This document shows positions 11,050-23,472 of a DNA stretch of 64,000 nt, one piece after another. Within the stretch, counting starts at the first letter, position 1. Each line of letters starts with the position of its first letter. The position numbers and the translations under genes were made by a program. The notes below the pieces were generated by a model, which did not search any database, was not told the origin of the DNA, and saw only the letters and a program-made list of their open reading frames with translations. Source of the DNA: Parapristionchus giblindavisi. Taxonomy: Eukaryota; Nematoda; Chromadorea; Rhabditida; Diplogasteridae. Location of the stretch: positions 372,001 to 436,000 of the forward strand of contig CALSFV010000046.1 in assembly GCA_943737045.1 (NCBI GenBank). Reading direction: 5' to 3'.

Positions 11050-13305
11050 GCCATTTTCACATTTCACAAGTAATTTTTATCATATAAGAGTAAAAGCTAC
11101 TTTTGTACTTCGGTCATTGTGTCGACCGTAAAATAATACGGTTCGACATGAGCTGAAGAGTGTACGATTCAGAATTTTTTCCTCTTTCACATGGTATATG
11201 ACACGATTAGTATCGTTGATAATTTGACTTGTCATGAATTGTTTTTTAGCATTTTGGCCTATGTGACCTCTTTTCAGGAATGGAAAAGTGTATCGTATTC
11301 AGATTTTTTTTGCTCTTTCACATGGTATGTGACACGATAGGTATCGTTGCCATTTTCACATTTCACAAGTAATTTTTATCATATAAGAGTAAAAGCTACT
11401 TTTGTACTTCGGTCATTGTGTCGACCGTAAAATAATACGGTTCGACATGAGCTGAAGAGTGTACGATTCAGAATTTTTTTCTCTTTCACATGGTATATGA
11501 CACGATTAGTATCGTTGATAATTTGACTTGTCATGAATTGTTTTGTAGCGAAAATGCAAAGAGTACTGGAAGATAATTTAGCATTTTGGCCTATGTGACC
11601 GCTGCTCAGGAATGGAAAAGTGTATCGTATTCAGATTTTTTTGCTCTTTCGTTGGGTATACGACAAGATAGGTTTCATTGCCATTTTCACATTTCACAAG
11701 TAATTTGTATCATATAAGAGTAAAAGCTACTTTTGTACTTCGGCCATTTTCGCGACTGTAAAATAATACGGTTAGACAGGAGCTGAAGTGTGTACGATTC
11801 AGCATTTTTTTCTCTTTCCATGGTATATGACACGATTAGTATCGTTGACAATTTGACTTGTCATGAATTGTTTTGTAGGGAAAATGCAAAGAGTACTGGA
11901 AGATAATTTAGCATTTTGGCATATGTGACCGCTTTTCAGGAATGGAAAAGTGTATCGTATTCAGATTTTTTTGCTCTTTCGTTGGGTATACGACAAGATA
12001 GGTTTCATTGCCATTTTCACATTTCACAAGTAATTTTTATCATATAAGAGTAAAAGCTAGTTTTGTACTTCGGCCATTGTGTCGACCGTAAAATAATACG
12101 GTTCGACATGAGCTGAAGAGTGTACGATTCAGAATTTTTTTCTCTTTCACATGGTATATGACACGATAGGTATCGTTGCCATTTTCACATTTCACAAGTA
12201 ATTTTTATCATATAAGAGTAAAAGCTACTTTTGTACTTCGGTCATTGTGTCGACCGTAAAATAATACGGTTCGACATGAGCTGAAGAGTGTACGATTCAG
12301 AATTTTTTCCTCTTTCACATGGTATATGACACGATTAGTATCGTTGATAATTTGACTTGTCATGAATTGTTTTTTAGCATTTTGGCCTATGTGACCTCTT
12401 TTCAGGAATGGAAAAGTGTATCGTATTCAGATTTTTTTTGCTCTTTCACATGGTATGTGACACGATAGGTATCGTTGCCATTTTCACATTTCACAAGTAA
12501 TTTTTATCATATAAGAGTAAAAGCTACTTTTGTACTTCGGTCATTGTGTCGACCGTAAAATAATACGGTTCGACATGAGCTGAAGAGTGTACGATTCAGA
12601 ATTTTTTTCTCTTTCACATGGTATATGACACGATTAGTATCGTTGATAATTTGACTTGTCATGAATTGTTTTGTAGCGAAAATGCAAAGAGTACTGGAAG
12701 ATAATTTAGCATTTTGGCCTATGTGACCGCTGCTCAGGAATGGAAAAGTGTATCGTATTCAGATTTTTTTGCTCTTTCGTTGGGTATACGACAAGATAGG
12801 TTTCATTGCCATTTTCACATTTCACAAGTAATTTGTATCATATAAGAGTAAAAGCTACTTTTGTACTTCGGCCATTTTCGCGACTGTAAAATAATACGGT
12901 TAGACAGGAGCTGAAGTGTGTACGATTCAGCATTTTTTTCTCTTTCCATGGTATATGACACGATTAGTATCGTTGACAATTTGACTTGTCATGAATTGTT
13001 TTGTAGGGAAAATGCAAAGAGTACTGGAAGATAATTTAGCATTTTGGCATATGTGACCGCTTTTCAGGAATGGAAAAGTGTATCGTATTCAGATTTTTTT
13101 GCTCTTTCGTTGGGTATACGACAAGATAGGTTTCATTGCCATTTTCACATTTCACAAGTAATTTTTATCATATAAGAGTAAAAGCTAGTTTTGTACTTCG
13201 GCCATTGTGTCGACCGTAAAATAATACGGTTCGACATGAGCTGAAGAGTGTACGATTCAGAATTTTTTTCTCTTTCACATGGTATATGACACGATAGGTA
13301 TCGTT
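11050..13305 (+). repeat. 1,128-bp HOR, two tandem copies
   Basis: Spacings 299, 331, 330, 168 occur twice (11050-12177 and 12178-13305). A private T-to-G change (TAATTTGTATCATAT in place of TAATTTTTATCATAT) lies at 11,707 and 12,835, exactly 1,128 bp apart. This shows that the second copy is a recent tandem duplicate. Confidence 0.87.
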
Positions 13306-13966
13306 GCCATTTTCACATTTCACAAGTAATTTTTATCATATAAGAGTAAAAGCTACTTTTGTACTTCGGTCATTGTGTCGACCGTAAAATAATACGGTTC
13401 GACATGAGCTGAAGAGTGTACGATTCAGAATTTTTTTCTCTTTCACATGGTATATGACACGATTAGTATCGTTGATAATTTGACTTGTCATGAATTGTTT
13501 TGTAGCGAAAATGCAAAGAGTACTGGAAGATAATTTAGCATTTTGGCCTATGTGACCGCTGTTCAGGAATGGAAAAGTGTATCGTATTCAGATTTTTTTG
13601 CTCTTTCGTTGGGTATACGACAAGATAGGTTTCATTGCCATTTTCACATTTCACAAGTAATTTTTATCATATAAGAGTAAAAGCTACTTTTGTACTTCGG
13701 TCATTGTGTCGACCGTAAATAATACGGTTCGACATGAGCTGAAGAGTGTACGATTCAGAATTTTTTTCTCTTTCACATGGTATATGACACGATTAGTATC
13801 GTTGATAATTTGACTTGTCATGAATTGTTTTGTAGGGAAAATGCAAAGAGTACTGGAAGATAATTTAGCATTTTGGCATATGTGACCGCTTTTCAGGAAT
13901 GGAAAAGTGTATCGTATTCAGATTTTTTTGCTCTTTCGTTGGGTATACGACAAGATAGGTTTCATT

Positions 13967-16900
13967 GCCATTTTCACATTTCACAAGTAATTTTTATCAT
14001 ATAAGAGTAAAAGCTAGTTTTGTACTTCGCCCATTGTGTCGACCGTAAAATAATACGGTTCGACATGAGCTGAAGAGTGTACGATTCAGAATTTTTTTCT
14101 CTTTCACATGGTATATGACACGATAGGTATCGTTGCCATTTTCACATTTCACAAGTAATTTTTATCATATAAGAGTAAAAGCTACTTTTGTACTTCGGTC
14201 ATTGTGTCGACCGTAAAATAATACGGTTCGACATGAGCTGAAGAGTGTACGATTCAGAATTTTTTTCTCTTTCACATGGTATATGACACGATTAGTATCG
14301 TTGATAATTTGACTTGTCATGAATTGTTTTGTAGCGAAAATGCAAAGAGTACTGGAAGATAATTTAGCATTTTGGCCTATATGACCGCTGTTCAGGAATG
14401 GAAAAGTGTATCGTATTCAGATTTTTTTGCTCTTTCGTTGGGTATACGACAAGATAGGTTTCATTGCCATTTTCACATTTCACAAGTAATTTTTATCATA
14501 TAAGAGTAAAAGCTAGTTTTGTACTTCGGTCATTGTGTCGACCGTAAAATAATACGGTTCGACATGAGCTGAAGAGTGTACGATTCAGAATTTTTTTCTC
14601 TTTCACATGGTATATGACACGATTAGTATCGTTGATAATTTGACTTGTCATGAATTGTTTTGTAGCGAAAATGCAAAGAGTACTGGAAGATAATTTAGCA
14701 TTTTGGCCTATATGACCGCTGTTCAGGAATGGAAAAGTGTATCGTATTCAGATTTTTTTGCTCTTTCGTTGGGTATACGACAAGATAGGTTTCATTGCCA
14801 TTTTCACATTTCACAAGTAATTTTTATCATATAAGAGTAAAAGCTAGTTTTGTACTTCGGCCATTGTGTCGACCGTAAAATAATACGGTTCGACATGAGC
14901 TGAAGAGTGTACGATTCAGAATTTTTTTCTCTTTCACATGGTATATGACACGATAGGTATCGTTGCCATTTTCACATTTCACAAGTAATTTTTATCATAT
15001 AAGAGTAAAAGCTACTTTTGTACTTCGGTCATTGTGTCGACCGTAAAATAATACGGTTCGACATGAGCTGAAGAGTGTACGATTCAGAATTTTTTTCTCT
15101 TTCACATGGTATATGACACGATTAGTATCGTTGATAATTTGACTTGTCATGAATTGTTTTGTAGCGAAAATGCAAAGAGTACTGGAAGATAATTTAGCAT
15201 TTTGGCCTATGTGACCGCTGTTCAGGAATGGAAAAGTGTATCGTATTCAGATTTTTTTGCTCTTTCGTTGGGTATACGACAAGATAGGTTTCATTGCCAT
15301 TTTCACATTTCACAAGTAATTTTTATCATATAAGAGTAAAAGCTACTTTTGTACTTCGGTCATTGTGTCGACCGTAAATAATACGGTTCGACATGAGCTG
15401 AAGAGTGTACGATTCAGAATTTTTTTCTCTTTCACATGGTATATGACACGATTAGTATCGTTGATAATTTGACTTGTCATGAATTGTTTTGTAGGGAAAA
15501 TGCAAAGAGTACTGGAAGATAATTTAGCATTTTGGCATATGTGACCGCTTTTCAGGAATGGAAAAGTGTATCGTATTCAGATTTTTTTGCTCTTTCGTTG
15601 GGTATACGACAAGATAGGTTTCATTGCCATTTTCACATTTCACAAGTAATTTTTATCATATAAGAGTAAAAGCTAGTTTTGTACTTCGCCCATTGTGTCG
15701 ACCGTAAAATAATACGGTTCGACATGAGCTGAAGAGTGTACGATTCAGAATTTTTTTCTCTTTCACATGGTATATGACACGATAGGTATCGTTGCCATTT
15801 TCACATTTCACAAGTAATTTTTATCATATAAGAGTAAAAGCTACTTTTGTACTTCGGTCATTGTGTCGACCGTAAAATAATACGGTTCGACATGAGCTGA
15901 AGAGTGTACGATTCAGAATTTTTTTCTCTTTCACATGGTATATGACACGATTAGTATCGTTGATAATTTGACTTGTCATGAATTGTTTTGTAGCGAAAAT
16001 GCAAAGAGTACTGGAAGATAATTTAGCATTTTGGCCTATATGACCGCTGTTCAGGAATGGAAAAGTGTATCGTATTCAGATTTTTTTGCTCTTTCGTTGG
16101 GTATACGACAAGATAGGTTTCATTGCCATTTTCACATTTCACAAGTAATTTTTATCATATAAGAGTAAAAGCTAGTTTTGTACTTCGGTCATTGTGTCGA
16201 CCGTAAAATAATACGGTTCGACATGAGCTGAAGAGTGTACGATTCAGAATTTTTTTCTCTTTCACATGGTATATGACACGATTAGTATCGTTGATAATTT
16301 GACTTGTCATGAATTGTTTTGTAGCGAAAATGCAAAGAGTACTGGAAGATAATTTAGCATTTTGGCCTATATGACCGCTGTTCAGGAATGGAAAAGTGTA
16401 TCGTATTCAGATTTTTTTGCTCTTTCGTTGGGTATACGACAAGATAGGTTTCATTGCCATTTTCACATTTCACAAGTAATTTTTATCATATAAGAGTAAA
16501 AGCTAGTTTTGTACTTCGGCCATTGTGTCGACCGTAAAATAATACGGTTCGACATGAGCTGAAGAGTGTACGATTCAGAATTTTTTTCTCTTTCACATGG
16601 TATATGACACGATAGGTATCGTTGCCATTTTCACATTTCACAAGTAATTTTTATCATATAAGAGTAAAAGCTACTTTTGTACTTCGGTCATTGTGTCGAC
16701 CGTAAAATAATACGGTTCGACATGAGCTGAAGAGTGTACGATTCAGAATTTTTTTCTCTTTCACATGGTATATGACACGATTAGTATCGTTGATAATTTG
16801 ACTTGTCATGAATTGTTTTGTAGCGAAAATGCAAAGAGTACTGGAAGATAATTTAGCATTTTGGCCTATGTGACCGCTGTTCAGGAATGGAAAAGTGTAT

Positions 16901-17284
16901 CGTATTCAGATTTTTTTGCTCTTTCGTTGGGTATACGACAAGATAGGTTTCATTGCCATTTTCACATTTCACAAGTAATTTTTATCATATAAGAGTAAAA
17001 GCTACTTTTGTACTTCGGTCATTGTGTCGACCGTAAATAATACGGTTCGACATGAGCTGAAGAGTGTACGATTCAGAATTTTTTTCTCTTTCACATGGTA
17101 TATGACACGATTAGTATCGTTGATAATTTGACTTGTCATGAATTGTTTTGTAGGGAAAATGCAAAGAGTACTGGAAGATAATTTAGCATTTTGGCATATG
17201 TGACCGCTTTTCAGGAATGGAAAAGTGTATCGTATTCAGATTTTTTTGCTCTTTCGTTGGGTATACGACAAGATAGGTTTCATT
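13967..17284 (+). repeat. 1,659-bp HOR, two tandem copies
   Basis: Spacings 168, 331, 331, 168, 331, 330 occur at 13967-15625 and 15626-17284. This is the 1.63-kb architecture with a full-length M2 in place of the short one. A private variant (ACTTCGCCCATTG in place of ACTTCGGCCATTG) sits near 14,029 and 15,688, and again near 17,347 at the start of the following unit, always 1,659 bp apart. Confidence 0.87.
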
Positions 17285-18942
17285 GCCATTTTCACATTTC
17301 ACAAGTAATTTTTATCATATAAGAGTAAAAGCTAGTTTTGTACTTCGCCCATTGTGTCGACCGTAAAATAATACGGTTCGACATGAGCTGAAGAGTGTAC
17401 GATTCAGAATTTTTTTCTCTTTCACATGGTATATGACACGATAGGTATCGTTGCCATTTTCACATTTCACAAGTAATTTTTATCATATAAGAGTAAAAGC
17501 TACTTTTGTACTTCGGTCATTGTGTCGACCGTAAAATAATACGGTTCGACATGAGCTGAAGAGTGTACGATTCAGAATTTTTTTCTCTTTCACATGGTAT
17601 ATGACACGATTAGTATCGTTGATAATTTGACTTGTCATGAATTGTTTTGTAGCGAAAATGCAAAGAGTACTGGAAGATAATTTAGCATTTTGGCCTATAT
17701 GACCGCTGTTCAGGAATGGAAAAGTGTATCGTAGTCAGATTTTTTTGCTCTTTCGTTGGGTATACGACAAGATAGGTTTCATTGCCATTTTCACATTTCA
17801 CAAGTAATTTTTATCATATAAGAGTAAAAGCTACTTTTGTACTTCGGTCATTGTGTCGACCGTAAATAATACGGTTCGACATGAGCTGAAGAGTGTACGA
17901 TTCAGAATTTTTTTCTCTTTCACATGGTATATGACACGATTAGTATCGTTGATAATTTGACTTGTCATGAATTGTTTTGTAGGGAAAATGCAAAGAGTAC
18001 TGGAAGATAATTTAGCATTTTGGCATATGTGACCGCTTTTCAGGAATGGAAAAGTGTATCGTATTCAGATTTTTTTGCTCTTTCGTTGGGTATACGACAA
18101 GATAGGTTTCATTGCCATTTTCACATTTCACAAGTAATTTTTATCATATAAGAGTAAAAGCTAGTTTTGTACTTCGGCCATTGTGTCGACCGTAAAATAA
18201 TACGGTTCGACATGAGCTGAAGAGTGTACGATTCAGAATTTTTTTCTCTTTCACATGGTATATGACACGATAGGTATCGTTGCCATTTTCACATTTCACA
18301 AGTAATTTTTATCATATAAGAGTAAAAGCTACTTTTGTACTTCGGTCATTGTGTCGACCGTAAAATAATACGGTTCGACATGAGCTGAAGAGTGTACGAT
18401 TCAGAATTTTTTTCTCTTTCACATGGTATATGACACGATTAGTATCGTTGATAATTTGACTTGTCATGAATTGTTTTGTAGCGAAAATGCAAAGAGTACT
18501 GGAAGATAATTTAGCATTTTGGCCTATATGACCGCTGTTCAGGAATGGAAAAGTGTATCGTAGTCAGATTTTTTTGCTCTTTCGTTGGGTATACGACAAG
18601 ATAGGTTTCATTGCCATTTTCACATTTCACAAGTAATTTTTATCATATAAGAGTAAAAGCTACTTTTGTACTTCGGTCATTGTGTCGACCGTAAATAATA
18701 CGGTTCGACATGAGCTGAAGAGTGTACGATTCAGAATTTTTTTCTCTTTCACATGGTATATGACACGATTAGTATCGTTGATAATTTGACTTGTCATGAA
18801 TTGTTTTGTAGGGAAAATGCAAAGAGTACTGGAAGATAATTTAGCATTTTGGCATATGTGACCGCTTTTCAGGAATGGAAAAGTGTATCGTATTCAGATT
18901 TTTTTGCTCTTTCGTTGGGTATACGACAAGATAGGTTTCATT
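17285..18942 (+). repeat. 829-bp HOR, two tandem copies
   Basis: Spacings 168, 331, 330 occur twice (17285-18113 and 18114-18942). A private change, CGTAGTCAGA in place of CGTATTCAGA, is found at 17,731 and 18,560, exactly 829 bp apart. The unit is M1, M1-M2, M1-M2. Confidence 0.87.
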
Positions 18943-19773
18943 GCCATTTTCACATTTCACAAGTAATTTTTATCATATAAGAGTAAAAGCTAGTTTTGTA
19001 CTTCGGCCATTGTGTCGACCGTAAAATAATACGGTTCGACATGAGCTGAAGAGTGTACGATTCAGAATTTTTTTCTCTTTCACATGGTATATGACACGAT
19101 AGGTATCGTTGCCATTTTCACATTTCACAAGTAATTTTTATCATATAAGAGTAAAAGCTACTTTTGTACTTCGGTCATTGTGTCGACCGTAAAATAATAC
19201 GGTTCGACATGAGCTGAAGAGTGTACGATTCAGAATTTTTTTCTCTTTCACATGGTATATGACACGATTAGTATCGTTGATAATTTGACTTGTCATGAAT
19301 TGTTTTGTAGCGAAAATGCAAAGAGTACTGGAAGATAATTTAGCATTTTGGCCTATGTGACCGCTGTTCAGGAATGGAAAAGTGTATCGTATTCAGATTT
19401 TTTTGCTCTTTCGTTGGGTATACGACAAGATAGGTTTCATTGCCATTTTCACATTTCACAAGTAATTTTTATCATATAAGAGTAAAAGCTACTTTTGTAC
19501 TTCGGTCATTGTGTCGACCGTAAAATAATACGGTTCGACATGAGCTGAAGAGTGTACGATTCAGAATTTTTTTCTCTTTCACATGGTATATGACACGATT
19601 AGTATCGTTGATAATTTGACTTGTCATGAATTGTTTTGTAGCGAAAATGCAAAGAGTACTGGAAGATAATTTAGCATTTTGACCTATGTGACCGCTGTTC
19701 AGGAATGGAAAAGTGTATCGTATTCAGATTTTTTTTGCTCTTTCGTTGGGTATACGACAAGATAGGTTTCATT

Positions 19774-20440
19774 GCCATTTTCACATTTCACAAGTAATTT
19801 TTATCATATAAGAGTAAAAGCTACTTTTGTACTTCGGCCATTTTCGCGACTGTAAAATAATACGGTTAGACAGGAGCTGAAGTGTGTACGATTCAGCATT
19901 TTTATCTCTTTCACATGGTATATGACACGATTAGTATCGTTGACAATTTGACTTGTCATGAATTGTTTTGTAGGGAAAATGCAAAGAGTACTGGAAGATA
20001 ATTTAGCATTTTGGCATATGTGACCGCTTTTCAGGAATGGAAAAGTGTATCGTATTCAGATTTTTTTACTCTTTCACATGGTATACGACACGATAGGTAT
20101 CGTTGCCATTTTCACATTTCACAAGTAATTTTTATCATATAAGAGTAAAAGCTACTTTTGTACTTCGGTCATTGTGTCGACCGTAAAATAATACGGTTCG
20201 ACATGAGCTGAAGAGTGTACGATTCAGAATTTTTTTCTCTTTCACATGGTATATGACACGATAGGTATCGTTGCCATTTTCACATTTCACAAGTAATTTT
20301 TATCATATAAGAGTAAAAGCTACTTTTGTACTTCGGTCATTGTGTCGACAGTAAAATAATACGGTTCGACATGAGCTGAAGAGTGTACGATTCAGAATTT
20401 TTTTCTCTTTCACATGGTATATGACACGATAGGTATCGTT
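19774..20440 (+). repeat. Left-block end carrying right-block alleles
   Basis: The M1-prime here reads GCATTTTTATCTCTTTCACA, and the M2 at about 20,061-20,104 reads TTTACTCTTTCACATGG followed by TATACGACACGATAGG (subtype c). I find both alleles otherwise only in the right block, where they are common in reverse complement. Two further M1 copies follow, one with a private TGTCGACAGTAAA. The sequence next to the polarity switch therefore belongs to the right-block haplotype. Confidence 0.7.
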
Positions 20441-20901
20441 GCCATTTTCACATTTCACAAGTAATTTTTATCATATAAGAGTAAAAGCTACTTTTGTACT
20501 TCGGTCATTGTGTCGACCGTAAAATAATACGGTTCGACATGAGCTGAAGAGTGTACGATTCAGAATTTTTTTCTCTTTCACATGGTATATGACACGATTA
20601 GTATCGTTGATAATTTGACTTGTCATGAATTGTTTTGTAGCGAAAATGCAAAGAGTACTGGAAGAAAATTTAGCATTTTGGCATATGTGACGTGACAAGT
20701 CAAAGTCAAATTATCAACGATACTAATCGTGTCATATACCATGTGAAAGAGAAAAAAATTCTGAATCGTACACTCTTCAGCTCATGTCGAACCGTATTAT
20801 TTTACGGTCGACACAATGACCGAAGTACAAAAGTAGCTTTTACTCTTATATGATAAAAATTACTTGTGAAATGTGAAAATGGCAACGATACCTATCGTGT
20901 C
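20423..20901. repeat. Inverted-repeat junction: polarity switch of the satellite
   Basis: Positions 20423-20619 and 20705-20901 appear to be perfect reverse complements (about 197 bp each). They are separated by about 85 bp that hold part of an M2 (to about GCATATGTGAC at 20,681-20,691) and then CGTGACAAGTCAAAGTCAAA. The 6-bp unit GTCAAA is doubled at the start of the right arm, so a second alignment pairs TTTGACTTGTCA (20615-20626) with TGACAAGTCAAA (20693-20704). To the left every monomer reads on +, and to the right every monomer reads on -. The breakpoint lies within M2 on the left, after GCATATGTGAC. Beyond the arms the two sides differ in variant content, so the right side is not a mirror copy of the left. 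Confidence 0.9.
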
Positions 20902-21052
20902 GTATACCATGTGAAAGAGTAAAAAATCTGAATACGATACACTCTTCAGCTCATGTCGAACCGTATTATTTTACGGTCGACACAATGGCCGAAGTACAAA
21001 AGTAGCTTTTACTCTTATATGATAAAAATTACTTGTGAAATGTGAAAATGGC
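20884..21052 (-). repeat. Hybrid M1/M2 monomer (169 bp)
   Basis: Read on the minus strand this monomer begins as M1 up to GAGCTGAAGAGTGTA. It then switches inside the shared second half to the M2 subtype c sequence (TCGTATTCAGA, T-run, ACTCTTTCACATGG, TATACGACACGATAGG). It is the product expected from unequal crossover or conversion between M1 and M2 in their shared half. The same hybrid recurs at 32656-32824. Confidence 0.82.
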
Positions 21053-23148
21053 AATGAAACCTATCTTGTCGTATACCCAACGAAAGAGCAAAAAAATCTG
21101 AATACGATACACTTTTCCATTCCTGAACAGCGGTCACATAGGCCAAAATGCTAAATTATCTTCCAGTACTCTTTGCATTTTCGCTACAAAACAATTCATG
21201 ACAAGTCAAATTATCATCGATACTAATCGTGTCATATACCATGTGAAAGAGAAAAAAATTCTGAATCGTACACTCTTCAGCTCATGTCGAACCGTATTAT
21301 TTTACGGTCGACACAATGACCGAAGTACAAAAGTAGCTTTTACTCTTATATGATAAAAATTACTTGTGAAATGTGAAAATGGCAACGATACCTATCGTGT
21401 CGTATACCATGTGAAAGAGTAAAAAAATCTGAATACGATACACTTTTCCATTCCTGAAAAGCGGTCACATATGCCAAAATGCTAAATTATCTTCCAGTAC
21501 TCTTTGCATTTTCCCTACAAAACAATTCATGACAAGTCAAATTGTCAACGATACTAATCGTGTCATATACCATGGAAAGAGAAAAAAATGCTGAATCGTA
21601 CACACTTCAGCTCCTGTCTAACCGTATTATTTTACAGTCGCGAAAATGGCCGAAGTACAAAAGTAGCTTTTACTCTTATATGATAAAAATTACTTGTGAA
21701 ATGTGAAAATGGCAATGAAACCTATCTTGTCACATACCATGTGAAAGAGCAAAAAAAATCTGAATACGATACACTTTTCCATTCCTGAAAAGAGGTCACA
21801 TAGGCCAAAATGCTAAAAAACAATTCATGACAAGTCAAATTGTCAACGATACTAATCGTGTCATATACCATGGAAAGAGAAAAAAATGCTAAATCGTACA
21901 CACTTCAGCTCCTGTCTAACCGTATTATTTTACAGTCGCGAAAATGGCCGAAGTACAAAAGTAGCTTTTACTCTTATATGATAAAAATTACTTGTGAAAT
22001 GTGAAAATGGCAATGAAACCTATCTTGTCGTATACCCAACGAAAGAGCAAAAAAATCTGAATACGATACACTTTTCCATTCCTGAGCAGCGGTCACATAG
22101 GCCAAAATGCTAAATTATCTTCCAGTACTCTTTGCATTTTCGCTACAAAACAATTCATGACAAGTCAAATTATCAACGATACTAATCGTGTCATATACCA
22201 TGTGAAAGAGAAAACAATTCTGAATCGTACACTCTTCAGCTCATGTCGAACCGTATTATTTTACGGTCGACACAATGACCGAAGTACAAAAGTAGCTTTT
22301 ACTCTTATATGATAAAAATTACTTGTGAAATGTGAAAATGGCAACGATACCTATCGTGTCACATACCATGTGAAAGAGCAAAAAAAATCTGAATACGATA
22401 CACTTTTCCATTCCTGAAAAGAGGTCACATAGGCCAAAATGCTAAAAAACAATTCATGACAAGTCAAATTATCAACGATACTAATCGTGTCATATACCAT
22501 GTGAAAGAGAAAAAAATTCTGAATCGTACACTCTTCAGCTCATGTCGAACCGTATTATTTTACGGTCGACACAATGACCGAAGTACAAAAGTAGCTTTTA
22601 CTCTTATATGATAAAAATTACTTGTGAAATGTGAAAATGGCAACGATACCTATCGTGTCATATACCATGTGAAAGAGAAAAAAATTCTGAATCGTACACT
22701 CTTCAGCTCATGTCGAACCGTATTATTTTACGGTCGACACAATGACCGAAGTACAAAAGTAGCTTTTACTCTTATATGATAAAAATTACTTGTGAAATGT
22801 GAAAATGGCAACGATACCTATCGTGTCGTATACCATGTGAAAGAGTAAAAAAATCTGAATACGATACACTTTTCCATTCCTGAACAGCGGTCACATAGGC
22901 CAAAATGCTAAATTATCTTCCAGTACTCTTTGCATTTTCGCTACAAAACAATTCATGACAAGTCAAATTATCAACGATACTAATCGTGTCATATACCATG
23001 TGAAAGAGAAAAAAATTCTGAATCGTACACTCTTCAGCTCATGTCGAACCGTATTATTTTACGGTCGACACAATGGCCGAAGTACAAAAGTAGCTTTTAC
23101 TCTTATATGATAAAAATTACTTGTGAAATGTGAAAATGGCAACGATAC

Positions 23149-23331
23149 CTATCGTGTCACATACCATGTGAAAGAGCAAAAAAAATCTGAATACGATACA
23201 CTTTTCCATTCCTGAAAAGAGGTCACATAGGCCAAAATGCTAAATTTTCTTCCAGTACTCTTTGCATTTTCGCTACAAAACAATTCATGACAAGTCAAAT
23301 TATCAACGATACTAATCGTGTCATATACCAT
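23149..23331 (-). repeat. Full-length M2 subtype b stretch
   Basis: This copy has the subtype b box (GTCACATACCATGTGAAAGA) but keeps the 33 bp missing from the short variant, with AAATTTTCTTCCAG in place of AAATTATCTTCCAG. It could represent the state before the deletion, or a recombinant of subtype b with a full-length M2. It recurs at about 23,481, 24,482, 24,973, 25,972, 35,116, 36,110 and 37,771. The single-base change keeps a frame of about 60 codons open on the minus strand, which is why those frames recur here; I do not regard them as genes. Confidence 0.75.
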
Positions 23332-23472
23332 GTGAAAGAGAAAAAAATTCTGAATCGTACACTCTTCAGCTCATGTCGAACCGTATTATTTTACGGTCGA
23401 CACAATGACCGAAGTACAAAAGTAGCTTTTACTCTTATATGATAAAAATTACTTGTGAAATGTGAAAATGGC

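Larger units (their letters stand above)
1..20692 (+). repeat. Satellite array, left block (plus orientation)
   Basis: The block is an uninterrupted tandem array of two related monomers, M1 (168 bp) and M2 (163 bp). They usually form a 331-bp dimer, with extra M1 copies inserted so that runs of M1-M1-M2 are common. The anchor GCCATTTTC recurs at spacings of 168, 330/331 or 299 bp throughout (for example 92, 260, 591, 921, 1089, 1420, 1751, 1919, 2218). Copies differ only at scattered diagnostic positions, which points to recent homogenisation. There is no gene here: the reading frames of about 60-75 codons recur identically in repeat copies and are by-products of the satellite. The monomer length is near a nucleosome repeat, as in many centromeric satellites (inference). 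The family itself is not recognised. Confidence 0.97.

Noticed and set aside
1..20692. CRISPR array
   Set aside because: The repeats abut one another with no unique spacers and units of 163-168 bp; there are no cas genes, and the features are eukaryotic.
20620..20704. Assembly artefact from a palindromic read
   Set aside because: Not excluded, but disfavoured. HOR order and alleles differ on the two sides beyond the 197-bp arms, and the right block continues for about 43 kb in the new orientation.
23149..23331. Recurrent minus-strand frames of 60-75 codons in the right block
   Set aside because: They depend on a single base (ATTTTCTTCC in place of ATTATCTTCC) and on A-run length within satellite copies, and their ends vary with the repeat, as expected for chance frames.
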